Part shown: positions 11,314 through 24,193 of the stretch, in pieces | Numbering within the stretch: position 1 is the first letter of the stretch | How the letters are laid out: each line of letters opens with the position of its first letter | Assembly (NCBI GenBank): GCA_020736575.1 | Contig: JAGPYM010000079.1 | Span: 1-64,000 of the forward strand | Source: Thelonectria olida | Taxonomy: Eukaryota > Ascomycota > Sordariomycetes > Hypocreales > Nectriaceae | Length of the DNA: 64,000 bases | Direction of reading: 5' to 3' | Program-made: the position numbers and the translations under genes | Notes under the pieces: model-generated | The model's database searches: none | Told to the model about the DNA's origin: nothing | The model's input: only the letters and a program-made list of their open reading frames with translations

Positions 11314-13160
11314 TTTTGCCGCCGCTTAATGATTCAGCTGAGGAAAAGGAACATTTACCAAGACTGAGTGCACACTATTGGCCATCAATGTGGTCTCGAT
11401 GCGCTCTTGGATATCTGGCCTGCGTCTGCGGCATGAACGGAAGGCTTGCCAGGGTATGATCAGTGATAGGTTCACGGATGGGATCTCTGGAAAAGGCAGG
11501 TGGAGAAACTCGTGGAGATCATAGAGAAACGAGGAGTAATGTGCGACGAATAGGATTTCCAAGACGGTACATATCATTCCAGAGTCCGCGCTTGTATAGT
11601 CTGGCAAGGAGCAACCTTTGTAATGCATGTCTAACCTTCAGCCAGCCACGCGAGCTGTCTGTTGGGCTCCTTGAGTACTAATAACAGTAGATATTCTATA
11701 GACTCGCGAGCCTCTTTCCAGCCGCCGATGCACTGCTTATCAAATGAGAGGGTAGATTTAGAGACTTACATAAGAGGCTAGATCTCAGCTGCCCACAAAT
11801 TTGAGGGCTATTGATGCATATGCAAGGTTTCGGATTTCCATAAGCTAGTGCAGGTATAGCTATAGTCTTTGTGGCCATTGTATCTCGGAGTATGCTAACC
11901 TTTGGTTCTAGTTATACTCTGCGATATATTAAGACTTATTGACTAGAGAGAGGGCTATAGCATAAGGAATGCTATAGTAGGAAGATATACCTCTGGCTTT
12001 AGAGAAAGGAAGCCAAATCACTAAAACTGCTCTTAATATAAAGCGACCGATGGTTACCCTTTCATGCTCAGTACGTGTCATGTTATCCTGTAAACTAATA
12101 GGAGCGGGCCGTGATACCCCTCTCCCACTCCTTTTGTCCAAGGGAAAGGCGGGGTATAACGTGGCTGGCTGATGCGGCTTTGAGACATGGCCTATTCCAA
12201 AAAGAATAGAATGCAAATAAGACAACCCGCCCTCGGTTATTGATTCCAATCGTTCACAACCAACTAAATTAATAAAATCATTAGATTATCTTATTTAGGC
12301 ATGGCCTAGCTATTGCTATCCTCTTTATGCTTCTTTCAGCGAGCCCCATAGTGGAGACTCCGCAATATTATACATTATGCACCTGAGGAATGTGCGGGTT
12401 ACGCTATTGACAGCCAGCCGCTTTGATACCATGTCTTTTGGGCTGCAATGTGAAACAAGTCTTATCACACATATCAGCCCGCCACTTCCGCATAGGTCTT
12501 ACTATAGAAGCAAGTATCTATTGATATTTGGCGTTGGGGGAAGGCATCTGGTCTCATTTGGGCCATCCAGAGCTTTCCAGGGCTGGAACTGTCTTAGCCG
12601 GTACATAATCAATAAGTCATAAAGTTAAATCCGGCATCTAGTAATTTCTGCTCTAGACCGTTCTATCTGCCCCATCGACGAGCCATGTGGCTGAATAGAC
12701 GTAGCTGAAATACCAATTAGTATTAACTCATATGGGCTTCACATTCGTAAGTCTAAAAATATTGCGCCTCGCTAATATCAGAAAAGGACTATGAGCCGGC
12801 CATAGTGGCCTTACCGCTGTTTTCGGATCGGTCGCGGTTACCGACGGGCAGCTTAGTCTCGAAGCACTAGATCCATATCCGTTAGCTAGACGCAGGGCTC
12901 TAGGTGATAGGTGTCTTGCCGCAGACGCACTCGTAGCAGGAAGACGTATTGGCCGATGTGACGGTTGGGTTCCAACTGTGGATAAACTATGGGTTTGTTA
13001 TTAGCGGGCGAAAGCGGCGTATAGTCTGAGCAAGGGGGTATCACGTCTGGTAATATGTTAATCGAGGAGATCAATGTAACTAAGTATTATTAACATAATA
13101 ATATTGTAACTGTACCCTGGGCAGGGACGGCCAGCCCGCCCTCAGCAATTCATCATCATA
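11314..13160. other. Long intergenic region without supported genes
   Basis: About 1.85 kb of ordinary to slightly AT-rich sequence. Open frames of 60-106 codons exist on both strands, but none has a recognisable domain, splice-linked extension or coding-like composition. A TA-rich patch near 13080-13110 precedes the end of the next gene. Confidence 0.5.
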
Positions 13161-16100
13161 CTAAGCACGGCCGGTTAATACAATGGACGATCCTGAGTCG
13201 ATCGAGCCAGCCTCTTCCAAGTCGTCGTCATCGTCGTCATCACCTCCTGAAGAGGAGTCGTCTTCTTCCGCTCTTTCCTCCGCTTCCTCCTCGTCCTCTT
13301 CATCCACAGGCTCGATATCCCGTTCCGGCGGCTCGCGCTGGTGAAGGAACCGCTCCAGGAGGGACCGATTTCGTGTCGATGGCTCCACTTCCCGATGCCT
13401 GGCCGCAAGATGGCTAGGAGGTCGTATCGGTCGCCCTGATTATTGAGCCGACGTCTTGTCCACGATAGACGTTCTGCAATGTTTGAAGAGGGACCAGTAA
13501 GGGTCTCTATAGCATCCAGTAAACCGATGATATTATCACGGGTGGGCAGCAGAATAGTCGGCCGGCTTACCGTGTCCTCGAAAATTGCCTCCGGGATATG
13601 TGTCTCAGCCACAGGCAAATAGAAGATGCCCCACTTATTGCTACTACCACGGGATATTTTGTTGATAGACCATGGGACGATAAAGTTGATATCATCCTTA
13701 TCTAGACCCCAAGTCGGGCCAGCGAGATAGGAGATATAGAGCAGCGCGAGTTTACAGTGGCGTCGAATGGAGTTACGGCGTTCGGGGGGCAGATGATCCA
13801 GGTCATCATGCAAGTGATGCATTATCTCGGCCCAATGCGGCCACGCCGCCCTTTCAAGATCGTGAAAACGCCGGGGTGATGGAATCGAGGGAGTGGAGCG
13901 AGGAGAGAGACCTTTAGGATAAGTGCGGCGATGGTAGAATGATGATAAGGAGGTCTTCTCCTGCGCCCGGGGTGGGGAAAAATAAGGAGCCCGGTACTGG
14001 ATCTGGAAGAAGGTTGGCTTGGCGTGGTACCAGGTGCCGCAAGCATGACTGGTACCGACCTCCTTGGTGTTGTCACTGTTGAATGCAATCTGGATATAGT
14101 ACCCGATCTGGCGGCTAAAACGGCTATCAAAGGGGCCCAATGGCGCACATGTGCCCTGCCAAACCTCCTTGAATCCTCTGTAGAGCTGGAGAAAGAGGAG
14201 CGCATTCCAGGTTGGCGGCTTGAGGCGGCAGAAGATCTGGTCAAAGAGAAAGCCATGCCAGCTATTCTTGGGAGGCAGGCGCCGACGAGTATTCATCCAG
14301 CAAGGCAGCTCCTCAGGTAGGGTAGATCGCAACGGCGGTGATTGTGATGATGATGCATTAATATCGCCGTCGTTCCCATCGTCCGCCGTAACTTGACGGT
14401 ACTTGGCCCACGCCTCGGCATAAATGCCGTGAACAGTCTGGGCGGTGGGAATACGAGCAGTCTCGGCTTCTGACTCCTCTTGGGCTTGCTGTAACAGATC
14501 AAGGACTGCAAGTTTCTGGCGCCCGACCTTACCTCGGAGTCGGTCTCAGTACGAGTGAAGCTTGGCAAGAAAGTGCTGATGATAAGCCCGGGCGGTCTCT
14601 TCAACCGCAAGAGCGATGGCCCGGTCAGCAAGACTCTCTGCATCCTCGTTATGCCCTTTATCATGCTCGGCCCGCGCATCTCGAACTAATCGTCGAAACA
14701 GCAACTCGATGGTCACTTGGCTTGTGGCAAGTGCTTGAACGTTGGTCCGGTGGGCTAGCTTAGCCTGGAGCGGGCTCCGAGATATGTAGAGGTTCACCAG
14801 CAGCTCGGGCGAGATGTGATCTCTCTGCCAGTCGAAGTGGCAATGGGGCATCTAGAGCGTGCCAGAAGAGTTGATGGAGTTTCCTAGGCCGAGACCCTGC
14901 CGCTGCGACGGCCGTTTCTACGGCTGCGATCCTTGACCTGCCATGCTGATCTCCATATCCAGTAATCGAAACTGTATTCTCGCTCACTGCTGACAGCATG
15001 AATGAGCAGACGACAGAAGAGCTGCGCGGTATGGAATGCGAGTATCTGTTGAGCAGGATCAGGCAGGGAAGTTGGATGATCAGCTGATGATGATGCCCTG
15101 GTTATCTCGGAGAAGATATGATCAAGCGGAAGCACGAAGCGGGCAGCCTGTGTAGACACAAATGCAGTTAACATCTCTGTCGGAATCACCCAGAAAGGGC
15201 AATGCTGCTGCTCGCTGACGATGGGAGGAAGAGGAGAAATAGAAGAAGGAGCGAGAGGAACTTCCCAGCACATTGGGCCAGTATGGGGGTTTTGGCTAGG
15301 TTCTAGCCTACCACCAGCCCACATGGCTAGGATGACATCGAGCCAGAAGGTGACCTCTTTTCGAATCCCAAAGTTCGAATGTCTCTTCGACGATGAGATA
15401 GCTCTTATATGCCGCTTATTGGCGTCCCACGCATCCAGGAGACGGGAGCGGTTGAGCTGCGAAATAAATGCACGCTGGCGACTTTGATCTGTGGCGGCCA
15501 GGTCTTTTAGCATCCCCTCGTTAAAGGCCAGAAGCGGTAGGAGACCGGAACTGAAGAGCTAATAATCACTAAACATGACGCCGAAGAGCTCCTTACTGCA
15601 GTTATACGCCTTAGCCCGAATAACACCGGGTGACCTAGCTTCTGGGTGGCCAGGGTTCGAGTTCCGAGTTAACTTCGCCTTAGCGTAATATGCTCCTACG
15701 TCCCGGAGAAGGTGGGGCCGATAATGAGTAGCCTCCATGGGGGCTTCTGGGGTTACACCGAGTACTTGGTCGTGGAGATGGCGGCAACAGTCACTCTTCC
15801 AAGGAAGCGTCCAAGGCTCGCAGTGGGTCGGGCTCTGGCCAGCTGGCGAAGGGGGCGGCGTGTGGACATGATCTCCCATGCCCACGTCAAGCCAGCAGGA
15901 GTGCATGTCGATCTGGGTCGGGTCGAGGCTAGCCAAGACAGTATCCCGAAACAGAGCCAGGCTTTCTTGAAGACTCTGTGATGCGAATATGTTTTTCAGA
16001 TCGTGGGCCTGAAAGAGCAGGCGAGGGTTCTGGAAGTAAGGGACGGCGTCCCCCCTCTTACTCTGGACGCAATGCAGGTTCGCGTTCCTCACAACTGCCG

Positions 16101-17976
16101 CCCAGAACTGCAGAAGGATACTGGCAGGGATGCCATATGCTAAGCGAAATGCTCGACTCTCGTCTTTAGCGCCCTAGCGACCCGCACCTGGCTTTTCCTG
16201 GTAGGCGCGTGACTTTGCGTAGATCAGGTCGTATGAGCCGGGGATCTCCTGTCGCATGTGGTCTAGAACCGTTTCGCGGACAGCCGGGAGAATGATCTCA
16301 TCATAGAGATCCCTGAACCGTTCGAGGGAGAGGCTGTTGACATCCCACAGTCGCGTAATGGTCACGGAGTCGTGGGGCAGCGAAGCCTGTGTCTTGCGAA
16401 AGGATAGCGGCCCAGCCGGTTGGTTGGACAAGAAGCTTTACCAGTGTGGACAGGAAGCACGAGGATCACAAACTTGATCGCGTTCTGCAAAGACGGTCGG
16501 TAAAGGAGGAAGGGAACGGCTGATGTGTTGGATATGTTCCTGGAGCGTGTGGGTATTTTCCGGCTCGGCACGCTCCCGTGAGCTCGAACCTGATTGAGGC
16601 ATGTGTTAACCAACTGGTAAGTTCACTCTAAGCCAGGATAATAATCCGGACAGACGGGTGATTCGAGGGCTTACAGTTGCATCGGTGGTTGAAAGAGGCT
16701 CCAAGTATGCGATCATACACGCCGCCCTGTGTGCGTAAGAAATCAGGACCACCGGCTATGTCTTGGTTGTGGATTGCTTGAAGGTAACCACCGAGTATGG
16801 GATCATCTGAACCGACTGACGGGGATGATGATGACGATGATGTAATCGAATCAAACGAGACCGGGGAGCTCAGTATTGACGGGAGAGAGCTTCTGCGCTG
16901 GGGTGGTTGACCGTCATGTCGAGAAGAGCTAGGCGATGATGGTAATGCTGAGGTCGATGGGCATGGCACGGCACCGTCGTCGAGCCCGAAGCTCTCAGAT
17001 GCGTCATCGCCATCATTACCACCGTCCTCGTCCTTGTCCTCGTCTACGTAAGCAGGCAAATGATTTGGAGACAAAGGGAAGAGTATTGGTTCAGCCCCGA
17101 GCTCGGGGTCAGATTCATTATCTGATACATGATTCGGCCCAGGCTGAACCTCATCAAGGAGGAAGGATGATGAAACCGGGCCAACATGCAAGGTAAGGGT
17201 GGAGAATTCGACTGTAGGCGGGAGTTCTTGTGTATCCTCGAACTGCTGCACAATTGGTTGTGCCCTTGTAAGGTGCTGTTGATCGCGGTATCGCTGGACG
17301 CGGAGTCGCGTGAGCGAAGGCGGTGATAGGGCAGGGTCTTTCTGGGGATAGCCAGGTCTGGATAGAGCCTGTTGCCCGTCTTGCGTGGGAGACATCAGGC
17401 TTGAGGCTTGTGCTGGCGTGATAGATTCCGCCTGGTTCAGTACAATTACCGCGTCTTGATGACTCGTTGCTTCAGAATGTTGTGCTGCGACACAGATACG
17501 GTCGTGGTATGTCCGCTCGTCGATTGACCGAGTGGATATATTCGGTGGCAGGCCCGTTTCGTCCACTTGTACTATCGGCTCGTACATCGTTACGATCGAT
17601 TGATTAGCGGCTGGGGTTTGGCTTCGTCGACGAGGCGCGGCAGAGGTTGATCGTTGTTCGTCGATCAGGTCTAGGGTAAGGGCATGGCACTCGCGTCCAT
17701 TGTCTGCTGGTAGACATCACTGCTTAGTCTTGGAAGGTAGAGGGGAAATTGGAATAAGTAAGGATACGCACCTGGAACTGCATTTATTCCTATAGTTACT
17801 CTTACGGGTAAGCCGCTCGTGGGAGCGCTCGGAACGGAGTTTGCGTTGTGCGGATGGGGGTCGGAACGGTTGGTCTGGCTGTTTTGGCGAGCATCCATGC
17901 GGCGCTGTCTTCCCCGGATTCGCTCACAAGCAGCCCTGTCCGCTTTCTCTAGGGCTGATAGTGCACAGCGGCCCAT
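13161..17976 (-). pseudogene. Very large gene of unknown family, RIP-like nonsense and two frameshifts
   Basis: Exons 17976-17772, 17706-16675 and 16589-13161 join in phase across introns 17707-17771 (GTGCGT...CCAG) and 16590-16674 (GTAAGC...TCAG), giving about 1555 codons. The second junction restores a FNHRCNC motif. The frame then stays coherent but is broken by in-frame TAA 16438-16440, TAG 16174-16176, TAG 15559-15561, a one-base loss near 14887-14905, TAG 14852-14854, TGA 14546-14548 and another one-base loss near 13389. The first 400 residues are Ser/Pro-rich and acidic. The centre is globular with many Trp, Cys and His (for example SCWLDVGMGDHV, PHCHFDWQRDHISPE, CGTWYHAKPTFFQIQY). The tail is a poly-acidic run. 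I do not recognise the family; size and decay suggest a repeated or transposon-associated fungal gene. Four of the five stops are TAA/TAG, explained by C-to-T at CpA on one strand. Confidence 0.75.
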
Positions 17977-18553
17977 AATAATGATGATATATGAGAGTCC
18001 TATTCTTATGAAGAAAACGATGGATTATAAGGTAATAATGTGTGTATGTGTATTTACCTAAATGACAAACAGCTAGCTAGGAGGGAGAAAACACGTTATG
18101 GTCTATTTGTTTATTTATTTGGACCGTGGATGCTGCCATCGTTCATTAGCATAGAGTTTCATACATGCTTTGTTTGCTTTTGCATTGCCAATAAAGAAGA
18201 ATGCTATGCAAGAAAACGGACGATTGAAATTGCATGGCGCAGGGTAGCAGGGGTAAATTACGCGGGCAATGCCAACTGCCAAAGTTGACAATTGTAGCTG
18301 TCACTATGCTTTCCTTTCTAGGGTAATGCTAGCATGATTAGAGGCACTGTTGATACTGAATGGGGTGGCAGTGGTGTTTAGTGGTAGTATATGTATTATC
18401 ACTAATACTTATTCCTGGGCTTCTATAGTTTATCTATAATCTCGACGAGGCCTGTTGCTTGCCAGTTTATACATCTCTCTCCTTGGCCATACAATTTGCC
18501 ATAGAAAGAAGAGTGATGTCTACCTGATCATGAATCTTTCAGATAAGGGCATG
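17977..18553. other. Intergenic between divergent/convergent gene ends, nothing recognised
   Basis: About 580 bases with no open frame of interest. It would hold the promoter of the large pseudogene on its left side and the 3' end of the F-box gene on its right. Confidence 0.5.
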
Positions 18554-19635
18554 CTAGGTCATAGGGCTATTAGTAAGGTTAATATTATCGAAACGGATTT
18601 CCCGAAGTGTACCCTTGTGGCGGATAAGAAAATCCGCCAGCTCGTCGCCCGTGCAGCCCACCAAGCCGACTATAAGACTTTCCAACTTTGGGATATAAAT
18701 GCTTCGAGATGCCTCTGAGAATCGGAAGAAATCGTCTTGATCCTCGAATTCGAGCATAAAGTGTGTTAGTTCCGGGAACGAATTAGTAAACCGGACGAGG
18801 TTAATTTCCCAGTCCCAAGTGTAACCCGATTCGGGAAAATCGGAATCGAGGACAAGATGCAGGTGGCGGAGGCTAGTGATAGGAGCGGATAGATGAGGAA
18901 GCATATCGGGACTGACGCGGTTGGCGTTCTCCATAAGGCAGCCGGGGCTGATATTGATCTCCTCAAGCTGTAGCTTGCTGGTGCTTGCGGCGGCAAGCAC
19001 AATATCCAGAACGTGGCGAACGAAACGGACGCTGGCTCCCGACTCGAATGTCAGGGACCTCTGGGGCAGGATCCCAATGATCTCCTTGATACGGTCTAGG
19101 CCCCAGGGCCGGTTACCGTGGTCAAAGGTGAGATTTTTACATTGGGTGAGGTTTGACATAGCTGTCGTTAGGCAGTCGAGGACAAATTCAGTTCTCATCA
19201 GTTCTTCCTGATTGTTCCATTGTGCACAATATGCATCAACGTCTAAGCCGTTCAAGTGGTCCTTCTGTGGTGACGTGCTGCCAAGGTTTTGGCACCCCCG
19301 CTGCTAAGTGCTATTCTCTCCGTCATCTTCTCATACAGGCTGCATGGAGGCTTAATCTCCACGAGTTCCTCGAAAGGTAGCAGATGATGTAGGTTGAACT
19401 CTAACGTATCAGCGTGCAGAGCGAAACCAGCATGCTTTAATATAGTAAGGAGAGTCTGTAGGCTTCGCCTCTCCAGCATAATATAACGTGTCTTGAAATA
19501 AGAGTCAATAAATAGAGGGGTTACTAGATCGCGATATAGCCTATATGCTAGTCGGATGGGGAGGAGATCCTGTGATGGAAGTTCCTGGAAGATTAGGACC
19601 TTTATCTCAGTGAAGACCTGGAGCAGTGACGCCAT
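18554..19635 (-). pseudogene. F-box protein gene split by a one-base frameshift
   Basis: The upstream frame begins at the ATG at 19635. It opens with an F-box-like helix set (IFQELPSQDLLPIRLAYRLY, about residues 15-34) and the segment TPLFIDSYFKTRYIMLERRS common in fungal F-box proteins. It ends at 19252. The downstream frame (to 18554) continues the same protein with leucine-rich-repeat-like text such as LPHLSAPITSLRHLHLVLDS and IPKLESLIVGL. The two frames differ by one base, and the switch lies near a G5 run around 19300. F-box proteins recruit substrates to SCF ubiquitin ligases through Skp1, and the C-terminal part would choose the substrate. Joined, the protein would be about 350 residues. 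It may be a true pseudogene or a homopolymer sequencing error. Confidence 0.6.
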
Positions 19636-20587
19636 CGCGCCTTATTGTATATATATGACTGATGCTAATAACGGAGGCACGACTTTGCTCCCAACCCTGA
19701 GCTTCATGTGTCTTCGTATTGCCTCTTGGGTTAGGATTATAAAAGTGGGGCGAGCATCCGCGTTTATTCTCCATTTTATTAGCTCGAGTAAAAAGATAAG
19801 AATATATATTAGTTACTATTAGAAGCTACTAATAAGGGTATAAAAGCTATTTTATAAGTAACTTTTTAACGCAGTTTAACTTAAAAATAGATTAATTATA
19901 AAATATAAGAAAAAAAGTAAATGTAAAAGTATATATATCTATTAAAATGCCTTTAGTATATACTAGCGGATTTTTTACACTTTTAGCTACCTTTTAATAT
20001 AAGTCTTAACTTATCTTTTATTATAGTAGATTTTTAACAAACTTTTATTATACTTTCTAGTATACTACTCAAATTTAATAAAGATATTTATAACTCTTTT
20101 AACTTAAACCCTACTTATATTATTAATCTGGTATAAATAATAGCTGCCTTAGGCAAGTTATAATATAGGCTAGCCTGTTTTAATTTCTTTTCTCTTTATA
20201 TTATATAACGGCTGTATTTCCTCTAGCCTTTCTCTTACCCACTTTTAATAGGATTTTTAGTATTTACTCTTGCTTCTTATACTACTCCCTCTCCTCTATA
20301 TGCTATATTATTCCATGCTAATACAAATACTCTCTACTGCCTATTTCTGCTTTATTCTTACGGATTCCACTTCTACTATCGGCTCTCTACCACTCATTTT
20401 AAGCTAAATTCACTAGCGCTTGAGATCCACGGATCACCTTGACCAAAGCAATCCGCCCATCTCAAACGCCGCACCTGCCAGCTCCCTATCCCCGACAGGA
20501 CCACCGGCAGTAACTTATCCATATATACCCGTCTCTTCCCTTATGTGCTCGTGTCTGTCCTGTGCATATTTACTGTCCTCCTATTCA
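19636..20587. repeat. Moderately AT-rich, RIP-like patch between genes
   Basis: From about 19790 to 20410 the sequence is AT-rich with frequent TpA and no coding frame. It is less extreme than the two large blocks. It is probably a short degraded repeat; the composition then returns to normal before the 3' end of the next minus-strand gene. Confidence 0.5.
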
Positions 20588-22033
20588 TTATTCAACTCTT
20601 TCCAGACGGTGATTCAGCTCCCTCAAAACAGGGTCGTAAGACTTCTCCCATTGCGGATATCTTCGTTTGAATGCACCAATGAGCTCATGCATTCGGGTTT
20701 CCATATTGCGCACGGCCTGTGCTTGCTTTTTTCGCATGACAACAAGGCTCTCTTCATCTGAGGTAGCCTCGGCCTCCTCACTTCCCGAGACTGAATTCGA
20801 ATCGCTGTCTGATTGGATCGCAGCGCGATTTCGACGCCTTTTGCGTCGGTTTGGTTGATGATGTCGGAGATGTTCATAGGCCTCTAACCCCTTTCTCAAA
20901 AACCAGACACACTCGTTGACCTCGTCACATTCCTCGAACGTTTTAGTGACTTCCATCTGCCTTATCTGGCACCATTTCTTTGGAAAATAATATCTCTCAG
21001 GAGAGTTATCTAGTTCCAGTATAGGTGTTGGAGAAGGGTTTTGTGGCAGCCCAGTTGATGCTTCCTCCCGAAGACCAACTAATTGAGCATAAAGCTCACT
21101 CTCAGGCATTCGAATCAACTCCTGCTCGGGTTGTATGACATAGGGCATATAGCTCTTGGAAAACAGAGTAGTTGCTAGTTTCCAGCCGTCAATAGGATGG
21201 TGTTTGATGTTGGATGCTGGCAGTGGATGTGCAAGAGTTCCAGTCTGCCGGGACTTGGCGTAGTGTCTGATGAGTCCCTGATGCGCACTGGGCCACCACG
21301 TGAACTGTTTTTCCTCTTTATCCTTGCGTATAAATCCCCGGCTGTGTGGATATGGGAGGATCCAATGGCTTCCAAGGAATGACCTTTTCAGCTCTTGCCG
21401 CCACTTCCGTGCGCCAGCCTTGCCTCGTGCGGTCTTGATGGCATGGAAGCTCTGTTGGAATAGCATGCGATATGGCTTCTCATTCCACCCTTGCCGTTCA
21501 AAGTGATCATCCTTCGATTTCCAAAGCCAAGCAAATAAGACATGAACATCCTTTACCGCCAACCGATTTCCATGTGCAAGCTGAAGTGGCCGGTAATCTT
21601 CGAGCATGGCATTATTGACACTGTCATAGCAGAGGGGAATCTCCCCTGACAACGCAGCCTCCATATATTCTGGCTTCAGAACCGACCTGGCGTGGAAGAA
21701 GACGTCCTTGCGAAAGGCACACAGGCACAGCTCTCGAAGGTAATTCTCCAGGAGGTCGAGGCATGTGGGAATCGCGCTGAACTCAAGCATCCATTGGTAA
21801 GCCTTATCTACTCGGATGAAGTTGATCCGTACATCTCGGACTTGGTGATATCGAGCGCGGTAAACAGTCTGCATGGATGGGTTGTTGAACATCATGTAGG
21901 CCGCATGGGGTTGGCGGAAAGTGAGCGTATTCCAGTCGATCTTGTCGAGGAACCAAGCATAGCCGTACATCTCCATAGTGCGCTTGAACCCGAGGCCTTC
22001 GCAGCGACGAAGTCCGTTTGCCACACTGGACAC
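20588..22033 (-). CDS. Conserved-looking hypothetical protein with basic and acidic C-terminal region
   Basis: An uninterrupted frame of 481 codons whose first codon at 22033 is GTG, preceded in frame by a TGA. The first ATG is at 21976 (462 aa), and a frameshift upstream is possible because another frame also looks protein-like there. The N-terminal half is globular and rich in aromatics (MEMYGYAWFLDKIDWNTL, PHAAYMMFNN). About residues 190-260 are basic with many Trp. Residues about 385-440 carry a nuclear-localisation-like RRKRRRNR followed by Ser/Glu/Asp runs. The last 50 residues are predicted helical or coiled-coil. I do not recognise the family. Codon usage and length indicate a real protein, possibly nuclear. 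Confidence 0.55.
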   Translation of the reverse strand: MSSVANGLRRCEGLGFKRTMEMYGYAWFLDKIDWNTLTFRQPHAAYMMFNNPSMQTVYRARYHQVRDVRINFIRVDKAYQWMLEFSAIPTCLDLLENYLRELCLCAFRKDVFFHARSVLKPEYMEAALSGEIPLCYDSVNNAMLEDYRPLQLAHGNRLAVKDVHVLFAWLWKSKDDHFERQGWNEKPYRMLFQQSFHAIKTARGKAGARKWRQELKRSFLGSHWILPYPHSRGFIRKDKEEKQFTWWPSAHQGLIRHYAKSRQTGTLAHPLPASNIKHHPIDGWKLATTLFSKSYMPYVIQPEQELIRMPESELYAQLVGLREEASTGLPQNPSPTPILELDNSPERYYFPKKWCQIRQMEVTKTFEECDEVNECVWFLRKGLEAYEHLRHHQPNRRKRRRNRAAIQSDSDSNSVSGSEEAEATSDEESLVVMRKKQAQAVRNMETRMHELIGAFKRRYPQWEKSYDPVLRELNHRLERVE

Positions 22034-23300
22034 TCGACTTCAAGCTGCGGGGTCTTGAGTCCTGTCAGGTTGTGCCGAGAAGTTGAAGAAATTATAGTAT
22101 GGTAATGTGTGGTTTGGTGTGAGGTTCTTGATTAGGCCAGCTCAGAGTTGCATAAAGTTGTGCCACAGCCCAAAGTGAAATGTTCACTTGTTTTCATTAT
22201 CTTAAGCTAGGCTCGAGTAATTCTAATCCCCTGGTACTTTCTCGAGACAACTATAGTACCTTAAAAGTTCAGTCTTTCGATAATCATCTTGTATATTATG
22301 TGAGAACTTGTATTGGTGGGGACATAGACTGATTCCCTAATTACTATGTATATGTGTTAGGCATACCTATGACATGAAGAGATACTTCAGTCGATAAATC
22401 ATGCCATGGAACAACGAACTTACTTCGAATCGGTCTTATGGTACCTCTATAGGCCTCGTTCTCATTATAATGACTCTAGCCCAGTCCCCCATTAGAGAAT
22501 ATCTGCATAGCTTCAAGTCTATGTTAACAGATATCCTGAATGAGGTTAGACGCTGAGGGCTGTTATCACGGATTATAAACTTTTACAGAAACGCTACAAG
22601 CGCGCGCGGATCCTCGATAGCCTGGTTTGCGAGTTGGCCTTGGTTTATCTTCCGGAATATGTCAATAAAGGTGAACGGCCATGGGGGGTTGGTAGAGACT
22701 TACGTGGGAGCATGGAATTGGTTGCGTCTCCAATCAACGCGACTTTCCCCTGTGTTCATTGCCTTATGGGAGATTGTTATGGAGACTTCCACAGCTTGAA
22801 CTCTTGAGCATTTCTACCGACCACACGTCTTAGCATCCACCAACTTCAACCAATGCCAACATCACCTACAGACAGATGTCGCCCAACGATCTGTGAGAGT
22901 CCGATACTGTGATGAGCAAGTCATCCAGATTACCCTGAGCATGTCAATCTATCGAGACAGCATCTTAGCAAGTAAACTCGATAACCTTCATTGCGATATG
23001 GATGTTCTCTCATCTCTCGGCTAGCCTTGACCAGATATAGACATGCGAAATTTTGCAATTACCAGTAGCATCCAGCCCAATACAGAGTGAGCCACGACAC
23101 ACTAGTTATGGCCAGCAACGCCTCTTCCGTTTGCGAACCGAGGGCGGCTGTAAACGTGAACTGCGTCCGCGCCTGCGGTGACGTCCTTTTTGATCTGGGT
23201 TTCATCTTACAGGGTGCATTTGGCCCCATGTTAACAGCGACCCCAGCTTCATTAGCTAATCATGAACGCTCGTAAATATCGTTCAATGTTGTCAGCAAAT
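22034..23300. other. Intergenic, nothing recognised
   Basis: About 1.3 kb of mixed composition with only short frames and no domain. It would contain the promoter of the minus-strand gene ending at 20588. Confidence 0.5.
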
Positions 23301-23301
23301 C

Positions 23302-24193
23302 CTAACCAACGTTCGGCCAAACCAAGGGCACGTACTGTGACGTGAAGGCTGAGTCAAGCCAGCGATCCTGCTGCTGTTGATCCCGCAATGCCCGCTCCTT
23401 CAGTACGGTTTTCGGACCTAGTAGTAAGGGTACTTTGTTGCCCTGGTGATTACTATGCCAAGAGTAAGATTCTAAGAATATGCAAGGGTAAGAGATGTTG
23501 TGTGTAGACTTTAACACAAGCGATAGAGGGAGGCTTGAGTTAACCTCTCAGCATCAACTTGAAGATAGTGATTAACATATGTGTCAAAATCGTTTAAGGT
23601 CTGGCTTTCCCGCATCTCTTCGCTGCCATTTATTGAGGCTTCTTGCTCGGCAGAATGCGTGGAGCGCCCAAGTACTGCTTTCCGGAACCCCCATGGAATA
23701 CCACACCCTCTTGTGCAGCCGAGAGTGGGATCGCCTCCAGCCGAATTCGATTGGCCCTCGGCGACCCAATGTCCAATTCTGGTGCATTTCTTCGGAAAAA
23801 ATATTAGATATGTGCATGTACATAGCAACACTTTTATCTTGTCTAGTGGGACCTTGCAGCAGAATCCGAGCTTGAGTTGAAACCATGCCTCTTCCAATCA
23901 AGGACTCTCACAGAGCGGAGACGTTCCCAGGTTATCTTGTCGCGGTTCAATGTCAAGATTCCTCCTCGCCCCGCCGTAAAGATACTACTGGATGACTTTC
24001 TGCTCGTGAGAGCCAATTCATACTGGCTGAAGAATGGCAACAAGCGACCCATCTTGAACATATACGGACCTTGTGTATTCGCCCGCCATTTTGCAATGGA
24101 AAGTAACCAACTTGCTCGTGTTTCTAGACGAAAAATACATGTCTTATTTAGTGTAAGCAGACAAGTTCCCGGGAGGATTCTGGAAGCTGACAT
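23302..24193 (-). pseudogene. Possible decayed gene, unassigned
   Basis: Overlapping minus-strand frames contain short protein-like stretches (for example MHQNWTLGRRGPIEFGWRRS near 23740-23800, DFDTYVNHYLQVDAERLTQ near 23540-23600, and ERALRDQQQQDRWLD near 23340-23400) separated by frame changes. They could be exons of one old gene, but I cannot link them in phase and recognise no family. Confidence 0.2.

Noticed and set aside
13175..13260. GAC/GAT microsatellite as a separate repeat
   Set aside because: It encodes the acidic C-terminal tail of the large pseudogene, so coding explains it.
21692..22105. 137-codon plus-strand frame
   Set aside because: Antisense to the 5' part of the unknown minus-strand gene, with no domain.
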